From contig JAFVBX010000077.1 of NCBI GenBank assembly GCA_017479675.1, positions 1 through 41,269 of the forward strand: a stretch of DNA of 41,269 bases, given 5' to 3'. Position 1 is the stretch's first letter, and each line of letters starts with the position of its first letter. Positions 1-8,741 of this stretch are shown here, in pieces. The translations under genes and the position numbers were made by a program. The DNA comes from Prevotella sp. Its GTDB lineage: Bacteria > Bacteroidota > Bacteroidia > Bacteroidales > Bacteroidaceae. Below the pieces are notes generated by a model. It was not told where the DNA came from and did not search any database. It saw only the letters and a list, made by a program, of their open reading frames with translations.

Positions 1-2682
1 GGAGTGGGCTACGGCATCAAGCGCGACTGTCTGAAGGGTAAGCCCGAGGCAGGCAACAAGATAGTGGTGATGGGTGGTGAGAACTACCGCATAGGACTGG
101 GTGGCGGCTCAGTGTCAAGTGTGGAGACAGGTCGCTATTCCTCTGGTATAGAGTTGAACGCCGTGCAGCGTGCCAACCCTGAGATGCAGAAGCGTGCCTA
201 CAACGTGGTGCGTGCGCTGGGCGAGGAAGACGAGAACCCAATAGTATCAATCCACGACCACGGCTCAGCAGGTCACGTAAACTGCTTGTCTGAACTTGTT
301 GAGGACTGTGGCGGACTCATAGACATGAGCAAGTTGCCAATAGGCGACAAGACGCTGTCAGCCAAGGAGATAATAGCCAACGAGTCGCAGGAGCGCATGG
401 GCTTGCTGATAGACGAGAATGCGATAGAGCACGTGCAGAAGATAGCCGACCGCGAGAGGGCTCCGATGTACACCGTAGGTGAGACGACAGGCGACCACCG
501 CTTTGCCTTTGAGCAGGCTGATGGCGTGCGTCCGTTCGACCTCTCTGTTGACCAGATGTTCGGCAGCTCGCCAAAGACCATCATGGAGGATAAGACGGTG
601 GAGCGCAAGTATGACGTTGCTACATACGACGTCAGCGGACTGTCAACAGGCAACACCATGAACGACCAAGTGAAGGAATACCTGAAGAACGTGCTGCAAC
701 TTGAGGCTGTGGCTTGTAAGGACTGGCTGACCAACAAGGTGGACCGCTCAGTGACTGGTAGGGTAGCGCGCCAGCAGTGTCAGGGTGAGTTGCAGTTGCC
801 GCTCTCCGACTGTGGCGTGGTGGCTCTCGACTATACAGGCACTAAGGGTATCGCAACATCAATAGGCCATGCGCCGCAGGCGGCACTGGCAAGTCCAGAG
901 GCTGGTTCAGTGCTCTCTGTTGCCGAGGCTCTTACCAACATAGTCTTCGCACCAATGGCAGAGGGATTGGATTCGGTATCACTCTCTGCAAACTGGATGT
1001 GGCCTTGCCGTGCCCAGCAGGGTGAGGACGCACGTCTGTATAAGGCAGTGAAGGCGTTGTCGGACTTCTGCTGCGAGTTGCAGATAAACGTGCCTACGGG
1101 TAAGGACTCGCTCTCAATGACGCAGAAATATCCTGACGGCAAGAAGATAATAGCTCCTGGCACCGTTATCGTGAGTGCAGGCGGTGAGGTTAACGATGTG
1201 AAGAAGACCGTTAGCCCCGTAATAAAAGATGTGAAGGCTTCACGCCTCTACTATATCGACTTCTCTTTCGACCAGTTGCAGCTCGGCGGCTCTGCCTTTG
1301 CCCAGACTCTCGGCAAGGTAGGTTCCGACGTTCCTACGGTGAAGAATGCGGAGTACTTCCGTGATGCTTTCCTCGCCATACAGCAGATGGTGCAGGAGGG
1401 ACTCATCCTGGCTGGTCACGACATCAGCGCAGGCGGTATCATCACCACGCTGCTTGAGATGTGCTTCGCCAACACCAAGGGCGGCTTGAAGCTTAACTTC
1501 GACAAGATACAGGAGGGTGACATCGTTAAGCTGCTCTTCGCCGAGAACCCTGGTGTTGTTATCCAGATACGCGAGGAGGATGCGCCGAAGGTGAAGAAGA
1601 TACTGGAGGACTCTGGCGTTGGCTATGCCAAGATTGGCTCCACACAGCCAGAGCGCAAGATTACCATTACCAAGAGCATCAGCAACGCCAACGTGCCTAA
1701 CGCACTGAGGGCTGAGCGCGAGATGACATTCGACTTCGACATTGACGAGCTGCGCGACACTTGGTACAGCACTTCATACCTGCTCGATCGCAAGCAGAGC
1801 TTCAACGGCAAGGCATCAGAGCGTTTCATCAACTACAAGAATATTCCTGTGGAGTGGGATTTTAACGGGAACGCTAAGCCATTGACCGTTACGCCTCGTC
1901 CAGAGAAGAAGCGCCCTGTGGCTGCTATCATACGTGAGAAGGGTACTAACTCTGAGCGCGAGATGGCATACTCATTCTACATCGCAGGCTTCGACGTGAA
2001 GGATGTTACGATGACCGACCTTATCACTGGTCGTGAGACACTGGAGGAAGTAAACCTCATAGCTTTCTGCGGCGGTTTCTCTAACTCCGACGTGCTCGGT
2101 TCTGCAAAGGGATGGGCTGGCGCCTTCCTCTACAACCCGAAGGCGAAGGAGTCGCTCGACAAGTTCTATGCAAGGAAGGATACCCTGTCACTCGGCGTAT
2201 GTAACGGTTGTCAGCTGATGGTGGAACTCGGTCTGCTCAATAACGACCATGCAGTGAACAACGCACGCGACTATGCTCAGATGCTGCATAACGACTCCCA
2301 CAAGTTCGAGTCAACATTCGTTACTCTGCAGATACCGCAGAACGACTCTATTATGTTCGGTTCGCTGTCAGGCAAGAAGATTGGTTGCTGGGTGGCTCAC
2401 GGCGAGGGCAAGTTCAACCTGCCTTTGGCTGAAGAGCAGTACAACATCGTGGCTAAGTACAACCACAGCGAATATCCTGCCAACCCTAACGGTTCGTCAT
2501 ACAATGTTGCGGCACTGGCAAGCAAGGACGGCAGACACCTCGCCATCATGCCTCACCCTGAGCGCACGCAGTTCCCTTGGCAGTGCGGCTACTACCCAGA
2601 GGAGCGTCGTCTCACTGACCAGGTGACACCTTGGCACGAGGCATTCGTCAATGCACGCCTTTGGATAGAGAAAAATGTTTAA
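1..2682 (+). CDS. purL: Phosphoribosylformylglycinamidine synthase, 3' part (5' end outside window)
   Basis: Large-type PurL, which makes FGAM from FGAR, glutamine and ATP in the fourth step of purine synthesis. About 893 codons are visible; the family is usually about 1200-1300 residues, so the N-terminal part and the first synthase half begin upstream. The reading frame is open at base 1, and the GTG at base 4 should not be taken as the start. The C-terminal glutamine amidotransferase domain is clear: the nucleophile segment LGVCNGCQLM, with its catalytic Cys at about codon 734 of the window, and the closing His/Glu motif PHPERTQF. The middle shows AIRS-type synthase blocks such as GHDISAGG. 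The last 8 bases overlap the next gene, a chromate-family transporter, which suggests coupled translation although the two functions are unrelated. The identification is secure. Confidence 0.97.
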   Translation, partial: GVGYGIKRDCLKGKPEAGNKIVVMGGENYRIGLGGGSVSSVETGRYSSGIELNAVQRANPEMQKRAYNVVRALGEEDENPIVSIHDHGSAGHVNCLSELVEDCGGLIDMSKLPIGDKTLSAKEIIANESQERMGLLIDENAIEHVQKIADRERAPMYTVGETTGDHRFAFEQADGVRPFDLSVDQMFGSSPKTIMEDKTVERKYDVATYDVSGLSTGNTMNDQVKEYLKNVLQLEAVACKDWLTNKVDRSVTGRVARQQCQGELQLPLSDCGVVALDYTGTKGIATSIGHAPQAALASPEAGSVLSVAEALTNIVFAPMAEGLDSVSLSANWMWPCRAQQGEDARLYKAVKALSDFCCELQINVPTGKDSLSMTQKYPDGKKIIAPGTVIVSAGGEVNDVKKTVSPVIKDVKASRLYYIDFSFDQLQLGGSAFAQTLGKVGSDVPTVKNAEYFRDAFLAIQQMVQEGLILAGHDISAGGIITTLLEMCFANTKGGLKLNFDKIQEGDIVKLLFAENPGVVIQIREEDAPKVKKILEDSGVGYAKIGSTQPERKITITKSISNANVPNALRAEREMTFDFDIDELRDTWYSTSYLLDRKQSFNGKASERFINYKNIPVEWDFNGNAKPLTVTPRPEKKRPVAAIIREKGTNSEREMAYSFYIAGFDVKDVTMTDLITGRETLEEVNLIAFCGGFSNSDVLGSAKGWAGAFLYNPKAKESLDKFYARKDTLSLGVCNGCQLMVELGLLNNDHAVNNARDYAQMLHNDSHKFESTFVTLQIPQNDSIMFGSLSGKKIGCWVAHGEGKFNLPLAEEQYNIVAKYNHSEYPANPNGSSYNVAALASKDGRHLAIMPHPERTQFPWQCGYYPEERRLTDQVTPWHEAFVNARLWIEKNV

Positions 2683-3199
2683 GACGTTCTTTAAAATAGG
2701 AATGTTCACCATAGGTGGCGGATATGCCATGATTCCGCTCATCGAGTCAGAGGTGGTGGATAAGAAAAAATGGATAGACAGGCAGACTCTGCTTGACCTC
2801 ATGGCGGTGGCGCAGAGCTGTCCTGGAATCTTTGCCGTCAATATCTCCATCTTCATAGGCTACAAGTTGCAAGGAGTAAAGGGTGCACTGGTCTCCACAC
2901 TCGGCACTGCTGCCCCGTCGCTTCTCTGCATACTGCTCATAGCCATGTTCTTTCATGAGTTTCAGGAGGTGCCTTGGGTGGCAGCGACCTTTGCCGGCAT
3001 ACGTCCCGCAGTGGTGGCACTGATGGCTATCCCTACCTTCAATATGATGAAGCAGGCGGAGATAAGCCTGCTGAACTGTTGGATACCCATAGTCTCGGCA
3101 CTGCTCATCTGGGGCTTGGGTGTTAACCCTATCTACATCATCCTTGCTGCCGGCATCGGCGGCTACGTATATGGACTATTCCTTAAACCGTCAGAATGA
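2675..3199 (+). CDS. Chromate transporter family protein, first half-size subunit
   Basis: A 174-residue membrane protein of the CHR family in its short, single-domain form. It starts with the typical FKIGMFTIGGGYAMIPLIE segment and has several hydrophobic stretches up to the C-terminus. Short CHR proteins usually occur as adjacent pairs that together equal one long ChrA, and the next gene is the partner. The ATG lies inside the end of purL (8-nt overlap), and the stop overlaps the partner's start as ATGA. Members are annotated as chromate exporters, but the physiological substrate in gut or rumen Bacteroidota is not established, so the chromate label is by family only. Confidence 0.9.
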   Translation: MFKTFFKIGMFTIGGGYAMIPLIESEVVDKKKWIDRQTLLDLMAVAQSCPGIFAVNISIFIGYKLQGVKGALVSTLGTAAPSLLCILLIAMFFHEFQEVPWVAATFAGIRPAVVALMAIPTFNMMKQAEISLLNCWIPIVSALLIWGLGVNPIYIILAAGIGGYVYGLFLKPSE

Positions 3200-3771
3200 T
3201 ATACTTAGCACTTTTCTATACATTCTTCAAGATAGGTCTCTTCGGATTCGGAGGGGGCTACGGCATCATCTCGCTAATACAGTATGAGGTGGTGGCGAGC
3301 CATAAGTGGATGACGTCGGCAGAGTTTACCAATATCATTGCCATCTCACAGATGACGCCTGGTCCTATCGGCATCAACAGTGCCACATACTGCGGTTACA
3401 CCACCTTGTACAATGAGACGGGGAGCATGCTGATGGGTATTCTCGGCAGTCTGACGGCAACGTTTGCACTGGTACTTCCCAGCTTCATCCTGATGATTAT
3501 CGTCAGTAAACTGTTCCTCAAGTACATGGAGTCCAACGTGGTGCAGAGCATCTTCTTGGGACTGCGCCCAGCCATCGTGGGACTTATGGCGGCAGCAACC
3601 CTGCTTCTCTGCAATAGCGAGAACTTCAATTCGCTCGACGTCTCTCCCTGGCACTTCTGGATTTCCGTATTCATATTCATAGCAACAGTTATAGGTGTGA
3701 AGCTAAAGCATATAAATCCCATCCGCATGCTTGCCTACGCCGCTTTCGCCGGACTACTTCTATTGTATTAA
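3196..3771 (+). CDS. Chromate transporter family protein, second half-size subunit
   Basis: A 191-residue partner of the preceding gene, starting with a 4-nt ATGA overlap. It repeats the family N-terminus (FKIGLFGFGGGYGIISLIQ) and carries the conserved MTPGPIGINSATY segment, followed by several membrane segments. The two proteins presumably form one transporter, one half each. The stop codon at 3769-3771 is followed at once by three 9-nt repeats. As with its partner, the family is clear and the real substrate unknown. Confidence 0.9.
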   Translation: MIYLALFYTFFKIGLFGFGGGYGIISLIQYEVVASHKWMTSAEFTNIIAISQMTPGPIGINSATYCGYTTLYNETGSMLMGILGSLTATFALVLPSFILMIIVSKLFLKYMESNVVQSIFLGLRPAIVGLMAAATLLLCNSENFNSLDVSPWHFWISVFIFIATVIGVKLKHINPIRMLAYAAFAGLLLLY

Positions 3772-3772
3772 T

Positions 3773-3799
3773 GTCCTTAAAGTCCTTAAAGTCTTTAGT
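3773..3799 (+). repeat. Three 9-nt tandem units directly after a stop codon
   Basis: Units GTCCTTAAA, GTCCTTAAA and GTCTTTAGT lie head to tail, starting two bases after the TAA of the second chromate-family gene and ending just before the next start codon. This is one of several short arrays in the window that sit at stop codons. Confidence 0.8.
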
Positions 3800-3802
3800 T
3801 CT

Positions 3803-4135
3803 ATGGGAAGAAACAAATACTCACAAACAGAGATAGGCAAGATAGCCAAACTCCTGCGCATGAAATGCAAGGCGAACCGCTTGAAGCAGAAAGAGATTCG
3901 CCATGTGCTCAGGACTGACTTCGAGTTTAACATCTCTGACTTCAACGAGCCAGGCAAGCCTTTCGGACCAGACGAGCTATATGCTGCCATCGACCGCAGG
4001 GCAATACAGATACTCGATGATGCCACCATTGCTGACATGAAGGCGAAGCGTGAGCGCAATCGACTGAAAGATGCCGGCGAAGCGGACTGGCAGAAGGTTA
4101 TGAAGGAATGGAACGAATGGGAAAAGAATTCATAA
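3803..4135 (+). CDS. Conserved hypothetical protein, small and highly charged
   Basis: A 110-residue soluble protein whose function I do not recognise. The frame is open further upstream to 3731, but that part would run through the end of the transporter gene and the 9-nt repeats, so the ATG at 3803 (MGRNKYSQ) is preferred. The protein is rich in Lys, Arg and Glu, has no signal peptide or membrane segment, and ends in an acidic/basic helix with several Trp (EADWQKVMKEWNEWEKN). The first 40 residues could form a small helical, possibly nucleic-acid-binding unit; that is a guess. It lies in the same gene train as its neighbours, 16 nt before the dehydrogenase. Confidence 0.75.
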   Translation: MGRNKYSQTEIGKIAKLLRMKCKANRLKQKEIRHVLRTDFEFNISDFNEPGKPFGPDELYAAIDRRAIQILDDATIADMKAKRERNRLKDAGEADWQKVMKEWNEWEKNS

Positions 4136-4151
4136 TTCTAAATACATAATT

Positions 4152-5129
4152 ATGAAACTGATAGAAATGGACGGCTATGCCGCCAATCCGGGCGACATAT
4201 CATGGGAGCCCTGGCACAACATAACAGCCCCTACAGGCGAAAAGGTGGTGTTCGAGAAATATGACCGTACATCGCCATCGCTCACCGTTGAGCGTGCCAA
4301 GGATGCCGACATGGTGTTGACAAACAAGGTGGTGTTCGATAAGGCGGTGCTCTCTCAGCTGCCCAAACTGAAATACATTGGCGTACTCGCCACAGGCTAT
4401 AACGTGGTTGATGTCGATGAGGCTGCAAGGCTTGGCATCGTGGTTACCAATATACCAGCCTACAGCACCCAATCCGTAGCACAGCTGGCGATAGCCCACT
4501 TGCTTCATATCACCAATAACATAGCCGCTCACGACGAGGCGGTGCATAGGGGAGAGTGGGCTTCGTGTCCAGACTTTACCTTTACCGTGACGCCTCAGAT
4601 GGAGCTGGCAGGCAAGACCTTAGCCATCGTGGGGCTTGGCAACACAGGGCGTGCAACGGCAGAGATAGCCCACGCCCTCAGCATGAACGTCATAGCTTTC
4701 ACCAGCAAAACGCAGGAGCAGCTCCCTATATATATAAATAAGGTGGAGACACTGGAACAGTTGTTCAAGGAAGCCGACGTGCTCAGCCTGCACTGCCCCT
4801 TGACGCCATCCACGAAGCATATTATAAACAAGGAGCACCTTGCCATGATGAAGCCTACGGCAATCATCATCAACACTGGCAGAGGACCGCTCATTGATGA
4901 ACAGGCACTTGCCGATGCCCTCAACGCTGACAGCCTCTATGCCGCAGGCATCGACGTGCTCACCGAGGAGCCGCTTGTCAGCGGTTCGCCGCTGCTCACG
5001 GCACGCCATTGCCACATCACCCCCCACATAGCGTGGGCAACCCTTGCAGCCCGTCAGCGCTTGATGCGTATCGCCATGCGGAATGTCGAGGCGTTCCTCA
5101 ACGGCAAACCACAAAACGTAGTAAACTAA
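4152..5129 (+). CDS. D-2-hydroxyacid dehydrogenase (glycerate/hydroxypyruvate type)
   Basis: A 325-residue NAD(P)-dependent oxidoreductase that interconverts a 2-keto acid and a D-2-hydroxy acid in the cytoplasm. Visible features are the Rossmann fingerprint GLGNTGRA near residues 161-168, the catalytic Arg in INTGRGPLID, the Glu in the TEEPL segment, and the catalytic His in ITPHIAWAT near residue 290. The length matches the family. The closest general type appears to be glycerate dehydrogenase/hydroxypyruvate reductase (HprA-like), but substrate cannot be settled from motifs, and D-lactate or phosphoglycerate-like specificities remain possible. There is no SD sequence before the ATG. It sits 22 nt before the GH13 gene. 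Confidence 0.92.
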   Translation: MKLIEMDGYAANPGDISWEPWHNITAPTGEKVVFEKYDRTSPSLTVERAKDADMVLTNKVVFDKAVLSQLPKLKYIGVLATGYNVVDVDEAARLGIVVTNIPAYSTQSVAQLAIAHLLHITNNIAAHDEAVHRGEWASCPDFTFTVTPQMELAGKTLAIVGLGNTGRATAEIAHALSMNVIAFTSKTQEQLPIYINKVETLEQLFKEADVLSLHCPLTPSTKHIINKEHLAMMKPTAIIINTGRGPLIDEQALADALNADSLYAAGIDVLTEEPLVSGSPLLTARHCHITPHIAWATLAARQRLMRIAMRNVEAFLNGKPQNVVN

Positions 5130-5151
5130 CACCCCTTAATTCCTAAAAAAT

Positions 5152-6840
5152 ATGACAAACAAAATCCTCATCTACCAAGTATTTACACGCCTTTACGGCA
5201 ATCGTAACACCACACGCAAGGAGTGGGGCACAATAGAAGAAAACGGCTCAGGCAAGTTCAACGACTTCACCGCTGCCGAACTCAAGAAAATAAAGGACAT
5301 GGGTATATCACACATCTGGTTTACAGGTGTGATACGCCATGCCACTCAGACCGACTACTCACAGTACGGCATACCGACGCAACATCCTGCCGTAGTGAAG
5401 GGTAGGGCAGGCTCTCCTTATGCCATCTGCGACTATTACGATGTTGACCCAGACCTCGCCGTCAACGTTGATAAGCGTATGCAGGAGTTTGAAGCCCTCA
5501 TAGCCCGCACCCACAAGGCAGGACTGAAGGTTATCATGGATTTTGTGCCCAACCACGTGGCGCGTCAGTATCAGTCTATTGCCAAGCCTGAAGGCGTCGT
5601 TGACCTCGGAGCAGACGATAATACGGAAGAAGGCTTCAACCCGCAGAACAACTTCTACTATTGTCCTGGTCAGCGCTTCGACCCATACTTTGATTTGCGC
5701 GAGTCAAACGGCGGACTCACCAAGGATTTGCCCCCATACGTGGAGGAGCCTGCTAAGTCAACAGGCAACGACCACTTCGATGCCAACCCAGGCATCAACG
5801 ACTGGTATGAGACCGTCAAACTCAACTACGGAGTGGATTACTGGACGCACTACGGACACTTCGACCCCATACCCGACACATGGAACAAGATGACCGACAT
5901 ACTGCTCTTCTGGGCAAAGAAAGGCGTTGACGGCTTCCGTTGCGACATGACAGAGATGGTGCCTGCCGCTTTCTGGGCATGGGCTACCGACAAAGTGAAG
6001 TTCCTCTATCCACAGATAGTGTTCATCGGCGAGGTCTATGACCCTAACCAGTACCGCAACTACATCGGCGCAGGCTTCGATTACCTCTACGACAAGGTCG
6101 GCATGTATGACACCATGCGCAACACTATCTGCGGCAATGGCTCGGCAAGTTTCATTACGGGTGCATGGCAGTCAACAGACGATATAGGTTCCCACATGCT
6201 CTACTTCCTCGAAAACCACGACGAGCAACGTGTTGCCTCTGCCGACTTCGCAGGTTCAGCCGAGAAGGGCATCCCTGGTCTTGTGGCAAGTGTTCTTATG
6301 CAGGCTAACCCCTTCATGCTCTATGCTGCCGAGGAATACGGTGAGCGTGGCATGGACAAGGAAGGTTTCTCGGGCAAGGACGGTCGCACTACCATCTTCG
6401 ACTACTGGAGCATCGACACCCTGTGCCGAGCAGACGAGGGCAAGCTCACAGAAGAGGAACAGTACATCTACAACACCCACAAGAAAGTGCTGCAGATAGC
6501 ACGCAAGGAGAAAGCCGTTGACGGAGTGTTCTACGACCTCATGTATGCCAACCCGTGGTCGGCTCGTTTCGACAACAACAAGCAGTTTGCTTTCCTCAGG
6601 AAGCAGGACAATGAGGTGCTCCTTGTAGTCTGCAACTTCAACGGCAATGCCGTTGACATAGACGTGAAGATACCCCAGCATGCCATAGAGTTCCTTGAGA
6701 TACCAGAGAAGAAATATACAGCTACCGACCTCCTCTCAGGCGATAAGAAAGCCTTTACCATCAAGGGTGACCAGAGCATTGATATGGAGGTGCCAGCATA
6801 CTCTGCACGAGTGTGGAAATTCTCCTACCGCAGAAAGTAG
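5152..6840 (+). CDS. GH13 alpha-amylase family glycoside hydrolase, cytoplasmic
   Basis: A 562-residue alpha-glucan-active enzyme. The GH13 (beta/alpha)8 landmarks are present: MDFVPNHV (region I), DGFRCDM with the likely nucleophile Asp265 (region II), IGEVYD with the acid/base Glu294 (region III), and FLENHDEQR with Asp357 (region IV). A small C-terminal beta domain follows from about residue 470. There is no signal peptide, so it probably acts on maltodextrins or glycogen inside the cell rather than on external starch. Whether it is a hydrolase, transferase or isomerase within GH13 cannot be decided from the motifs. The stop is 8 nt before azlC. Confidence 0.93.
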   Translation: MTNKILIYQVFTRLYGNRNTTRKEWGTIEENGSGKFNDFTAAELKKIKDMGISHIWFTGVIRHATQTDYSQYGIPTQHPAVVKGRAGSPYAICDYYDVDPDLAVNVDKRMQEFEALIARTHKAGLKVIMDFVPNHVARQYQSIAKPEGVVDLGADDNTEEGFNPQNNFYYCPGQRFDPYFDLRESNGGLTKDLPPYVEEPAKSTGNDHFDANPGINDWYETVKLNYGVDYWTHYGHFDPIPDTWNKMTDILLFWAKKGVDGFRCDMTEMVPAAFWAWATDKVKFLYPQIVFIGEVYDPNQYRNYIGAGFDYLYDKVGMYDTMRNTICGNGSASFITGAWQSTDDIGSHMLYFLENHDEQRVASADFAGSAEKGIPGLVASVLMQANPFMLYAAEEYGERGMDKEGFSGKDGRTTIFDYWSIDTLCRADEGKLTEEEQYIYNTHKKVLQIARKEKAVDGVFYDLMYANPWSARFDNNKQFAFLRKQDNEVLLVVCNFNGNAVDIDVKIPQHAIEFLEIPEKKYTATDLLSGDKKAFTIKGDQSIDMEVPAYSARVWKFSYRRK

Positions 6841-6848
6841 TATAGTTT

Positions 6849-7565
6849 ATGAACCAACATGTCATTCATGGATTAAGAGACGGATTTCCGATAGCTATGG
6901 GCTATCTGGCGGTAGCGTTCTCCCTTGGCATCATAGCAGCAAAGGCGGGACTGACGGCATCAGAAGGATTCTTGAGCAGTTTTTTTACCAGAGCTTCAGC
7001 TGGCGAATATGGCACATATACTCTGGTGGCAGTGAATGCGGCATATGTCGAGGTCGTGGCGATGGGGCTGGTGGCAAACCTGCGTTATATGTTGATGAGT
7101 GCCGCACTGTCACAGCGAATTGCTCCAGGCACATCGTGGGTGCATCGTCTGTTGATGGCTTGTTGCATAACAGACGAGATATTTGGCATCTCAGTAGCTC
7201 ACCCAGGCTACACTCCTCCAGCATATACCTATTCAGCAGCCCTGATATCAACGCTGTTCTGGGCATCAGGTTGCGCTTTGGGCATAATGGCAGGCAGTTT
7301 GCTTCCTCAGCCTATGGTGACAGCACTGAGCGTGTCGCTGTATGGTATGTTTTTGGCAATAATCATTCCTCCAGCTCGTAGGAACCATAACGTGATGTAT
7401 GCACTGATGGCAAGTTTGCTAATGAGCGGGATGTGTGCAGTGGCACCTGTGGTGAGTGAATGGAGCAGCGGAATGCGCACTGTGGTGCTCACGATACTCA
7501 TCTCTGCCCTTGCAGCATGGCTAAAACCAATAAAAATGGAGGAGGGTAGCGATGGAGAAGCATAA
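6849..7565 (+). CDS. azlC: AzlC family branched-chain amino acid exporter, large subunit
   Basis: A 238-residue membrane protein whose N-terminal pattern (RDGFPIAMGYLAVAFSLGIIA) and later segments match the AzlC family. AzlC together with the small AzlD forms a permease, best known for exporting branched-chain amino acids or analogues. Six to eight hydrophobic helices can be seen. The last 14 bases overlap azlD, a typical arrangement for this pair. The actual substrate in this organism is not shown by the sequence. Confidence 0.92.
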   Translation: MNQHVIHGLRDGFPIAMGYLAVAFSLGIIAAKAGLTASEGFLSSFFTRASAGEYGTYTLVAVNAAYVEVVAMGLVANLRYMLMSAALSQRIAPGTSWVHRLLMACCITDEIFGISVAHPGYTPPAYTYSAALISTLFWASGCALGIMAGSLLPQPMVTALSVSLYGMFLAIIIPPARRNHNVMYALMASLLMSGMCAVAPVVSEWSSGMRTVVLTILISALAAWLKPIKMEEGSDGEA

Positions 7566-7851
7566 CATCATAATATATCTGCTGATAGCCATTGTGGTGA
7601 CAAACCTCATACGCATAGTACCTATGGCGCTCATAAATGGACCGATAAAAAATCGTTTCGTGCGCAGTTTCTTGTATTACGTGCCTTACGTGACGCTTGC
7701 CGTCATGACATTTCCCGACATGATACTGGCTACGCCCACACCTTTGCCAGGTGCAATGGCTCTCCTTGCAGGTGTCGTTGCCGCATGGTATGGTCTGGGG
7801 CTCTTCCCTGTTGCAGCTATTTGTTGCGGGATAGTGTATGTGATGTCATAA
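7552..7851 (+). CDS. azlD: AzlD family branched-chain amino acid exporter, small subunit
   Basis: A 99-residue protein with about three or four membrane segments and the family-typical FVRSFLYYVPYVTLAVMTFP stretch. It overlaps azlC by 14 nt. A GGAGGAGG run just ahead of the start lies inside azlC, where it encodes Met-Glu-Glu, so it may be a coding accident as much as an SD. The TAA at 7849-7851 shares its last base with a 7-nt tandem array. Confidence 0.92.
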   Translation: MEKHNIIIYLLIAIVVTNLIRIVPMALINGPIKNRFVRSFLYYVPYVTLAVMTFPDMILATPTPLPGAMALLAGVVAAWYGLGLFPVAAICCGIVYVMS

Positions 7852-7892
7852 TTCACAATCCACAGTTCACAATTCACAATTCACAATTCACA
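7851..7892 (+). repeat. Six 7-nt tandem units (ATTCACA family) at the azlD stop codon
   Basis: ATTCACA, ATCCACA, GTTCACA, then ATTCACA three times, with no spacer. The first base is the last base of the azlD stop codon. The units differ by one or two bases, so the array is partly decayed. Confidence 0.85.
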
Positions 7893-7940
7893 GTTAAGAA
7901 CTCCAACCTGCAAACTATGCTGTAGTCGGAGCATATGTCT

Positions 7941-7970
7941 CTAACATTTCTCCCCCTTGGGGGGAGTTAG
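7941..7970 (+). terminator. Hairpin between the converging azlD and traX-like genes
   Basis: CTCCCCC at 7950-7956 pairs with the G-run at 7959-7966 across a two-base TT centre, and the outer CTAAC (7941-7945) can pair with GTTAG (7966-7970). There is no clean T-run on either side, so it may be a bidirectional terminator or a short palindromic repeat element. A second G-rich stretch (AGGGGG) follows at 7971-7976. Confidence 0.5.
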
Positions 7971-7985
7971 AGGGGGTGTTTCCTC

Positions 7986-8708
7986 TCACACCATCCTTGC
8001 CAGCAGACCGATGAGTGCCATGTGGGCGGGGTAGTAATAGTAGAAGAATTTGCTGAGCCATCGACAGTTGCCTCTCTGCCCGTTGTACATTGAGAGAATG
8101 GGCACTGTTAACCAGCAAGCCATGTGTACCATGCCGTAGGTGGGACTGTGGAAGATTGAGAAGGCTATGGCATAGAGCGAGATGATGAACATCATCCACA
8201 GCATCTGCTTGTGGAAGTTTCCTCTGTTCCGCCCTATCATGAGTATTGCCAGTGGGGCGGCACAGCTCCAGTCAGATGTGAAGGTCAGTGCGCAAGCCAG
8301 CAGCGTTATGCCTGCCTTATGCCAGCGTTGCAGTCCGTCCATATCCCACACCTTTAATAATATCAGTCCCCACATGAGTGGCCAGATTATGCTCGTAGCG
8401 TTGAAGAGCAGATTGTCGAGCGGATTGAAGCCCGACATATTGAAATAGCAGAAGGCAAAATGGCTTATCACTGCCAGCATGAGCAGACGCATAAGGTAGC
8501 TGCGGTAGTTGTGTGTGTGATAGTAGCCTTCAGCCACAAAGAATATCATCATCGGTGCAGTCAGTCGCCCGATGCAGTGCAGGAAAATCTGCATCGGTGT
8601 TTCTGCCTGCTCATAGGTTTCTATGCCTACCCAGGCTATATGGTCAATCGTCATGGCAATGATGGCAATGACCTTCAGTGTATTGCTGCTTAGTAACTTT
8701 GTCTTCAT
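7986..8708 (-). CDS. TraX family integral membrane protein
   Basis: A 240-residue multi-pass membrane protein. The N-terminus (SSNTLKVIAIIAMTIDHIA) and the segment GRLTAPMMIFFVAEGYYHT are typical of the TraX/acyltransferase-like membrane family. TraX of the F plasmid acetylates pilin, but chromosomal TraX-like proteins in Bacteroidota have no known substrate, so only the family is claimed. About eight hydrophobic segments can be counted. It converges on azlD and is transcribed away from the 8709-9119 gap. Confidence 0.8.
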   Translation of the reverse strand: MKTKLLSSNTLKVIAIIAMTIDHIAWVGIETYEQAETPMQIFLHCIGRLTAPMMIFFVAEGYYHTHNYRSYLMRLLMLAVISHFAFCYFNMSGFNPLDNLLFNATSIIWPLMWGLILLKVWDMDGLQRWHKAGITLLACALTFTSDWSCAAPLAILMIGRNRGNFHKQMLWMMFIISLYAIAFSIFHSPTYGMVHMACWLTVPILSMYNGQRGNCRWLSKFFYYYYPAHMALIGLLARMV

Positions 8709-8733
8709 GTATTTATTTTATTAATGACATCTG

Positions 8734-8741
8734 CAAAGGTA
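8734..8741 (-). promoter_or_regulatory. Likely -7 element for the TraX-like gene
   Basis: On the minus strand the bases read TACCTTTG, a full match to the Bacteroidota -7 consensus TAnnTTTG, 25 bases before the ATG at 8708. The -33 element is weak (TTTC at about the right spacing). Confidence 0.5.

Noticed and set aside
7552..7565. GGAGGAGG before azlD as a true Shine-Dalgarno site
   Set aside because: It lies within azlC codons for Glu-Glu-Gly, so coding constraint explains it; the overlap alone can account for coupling.
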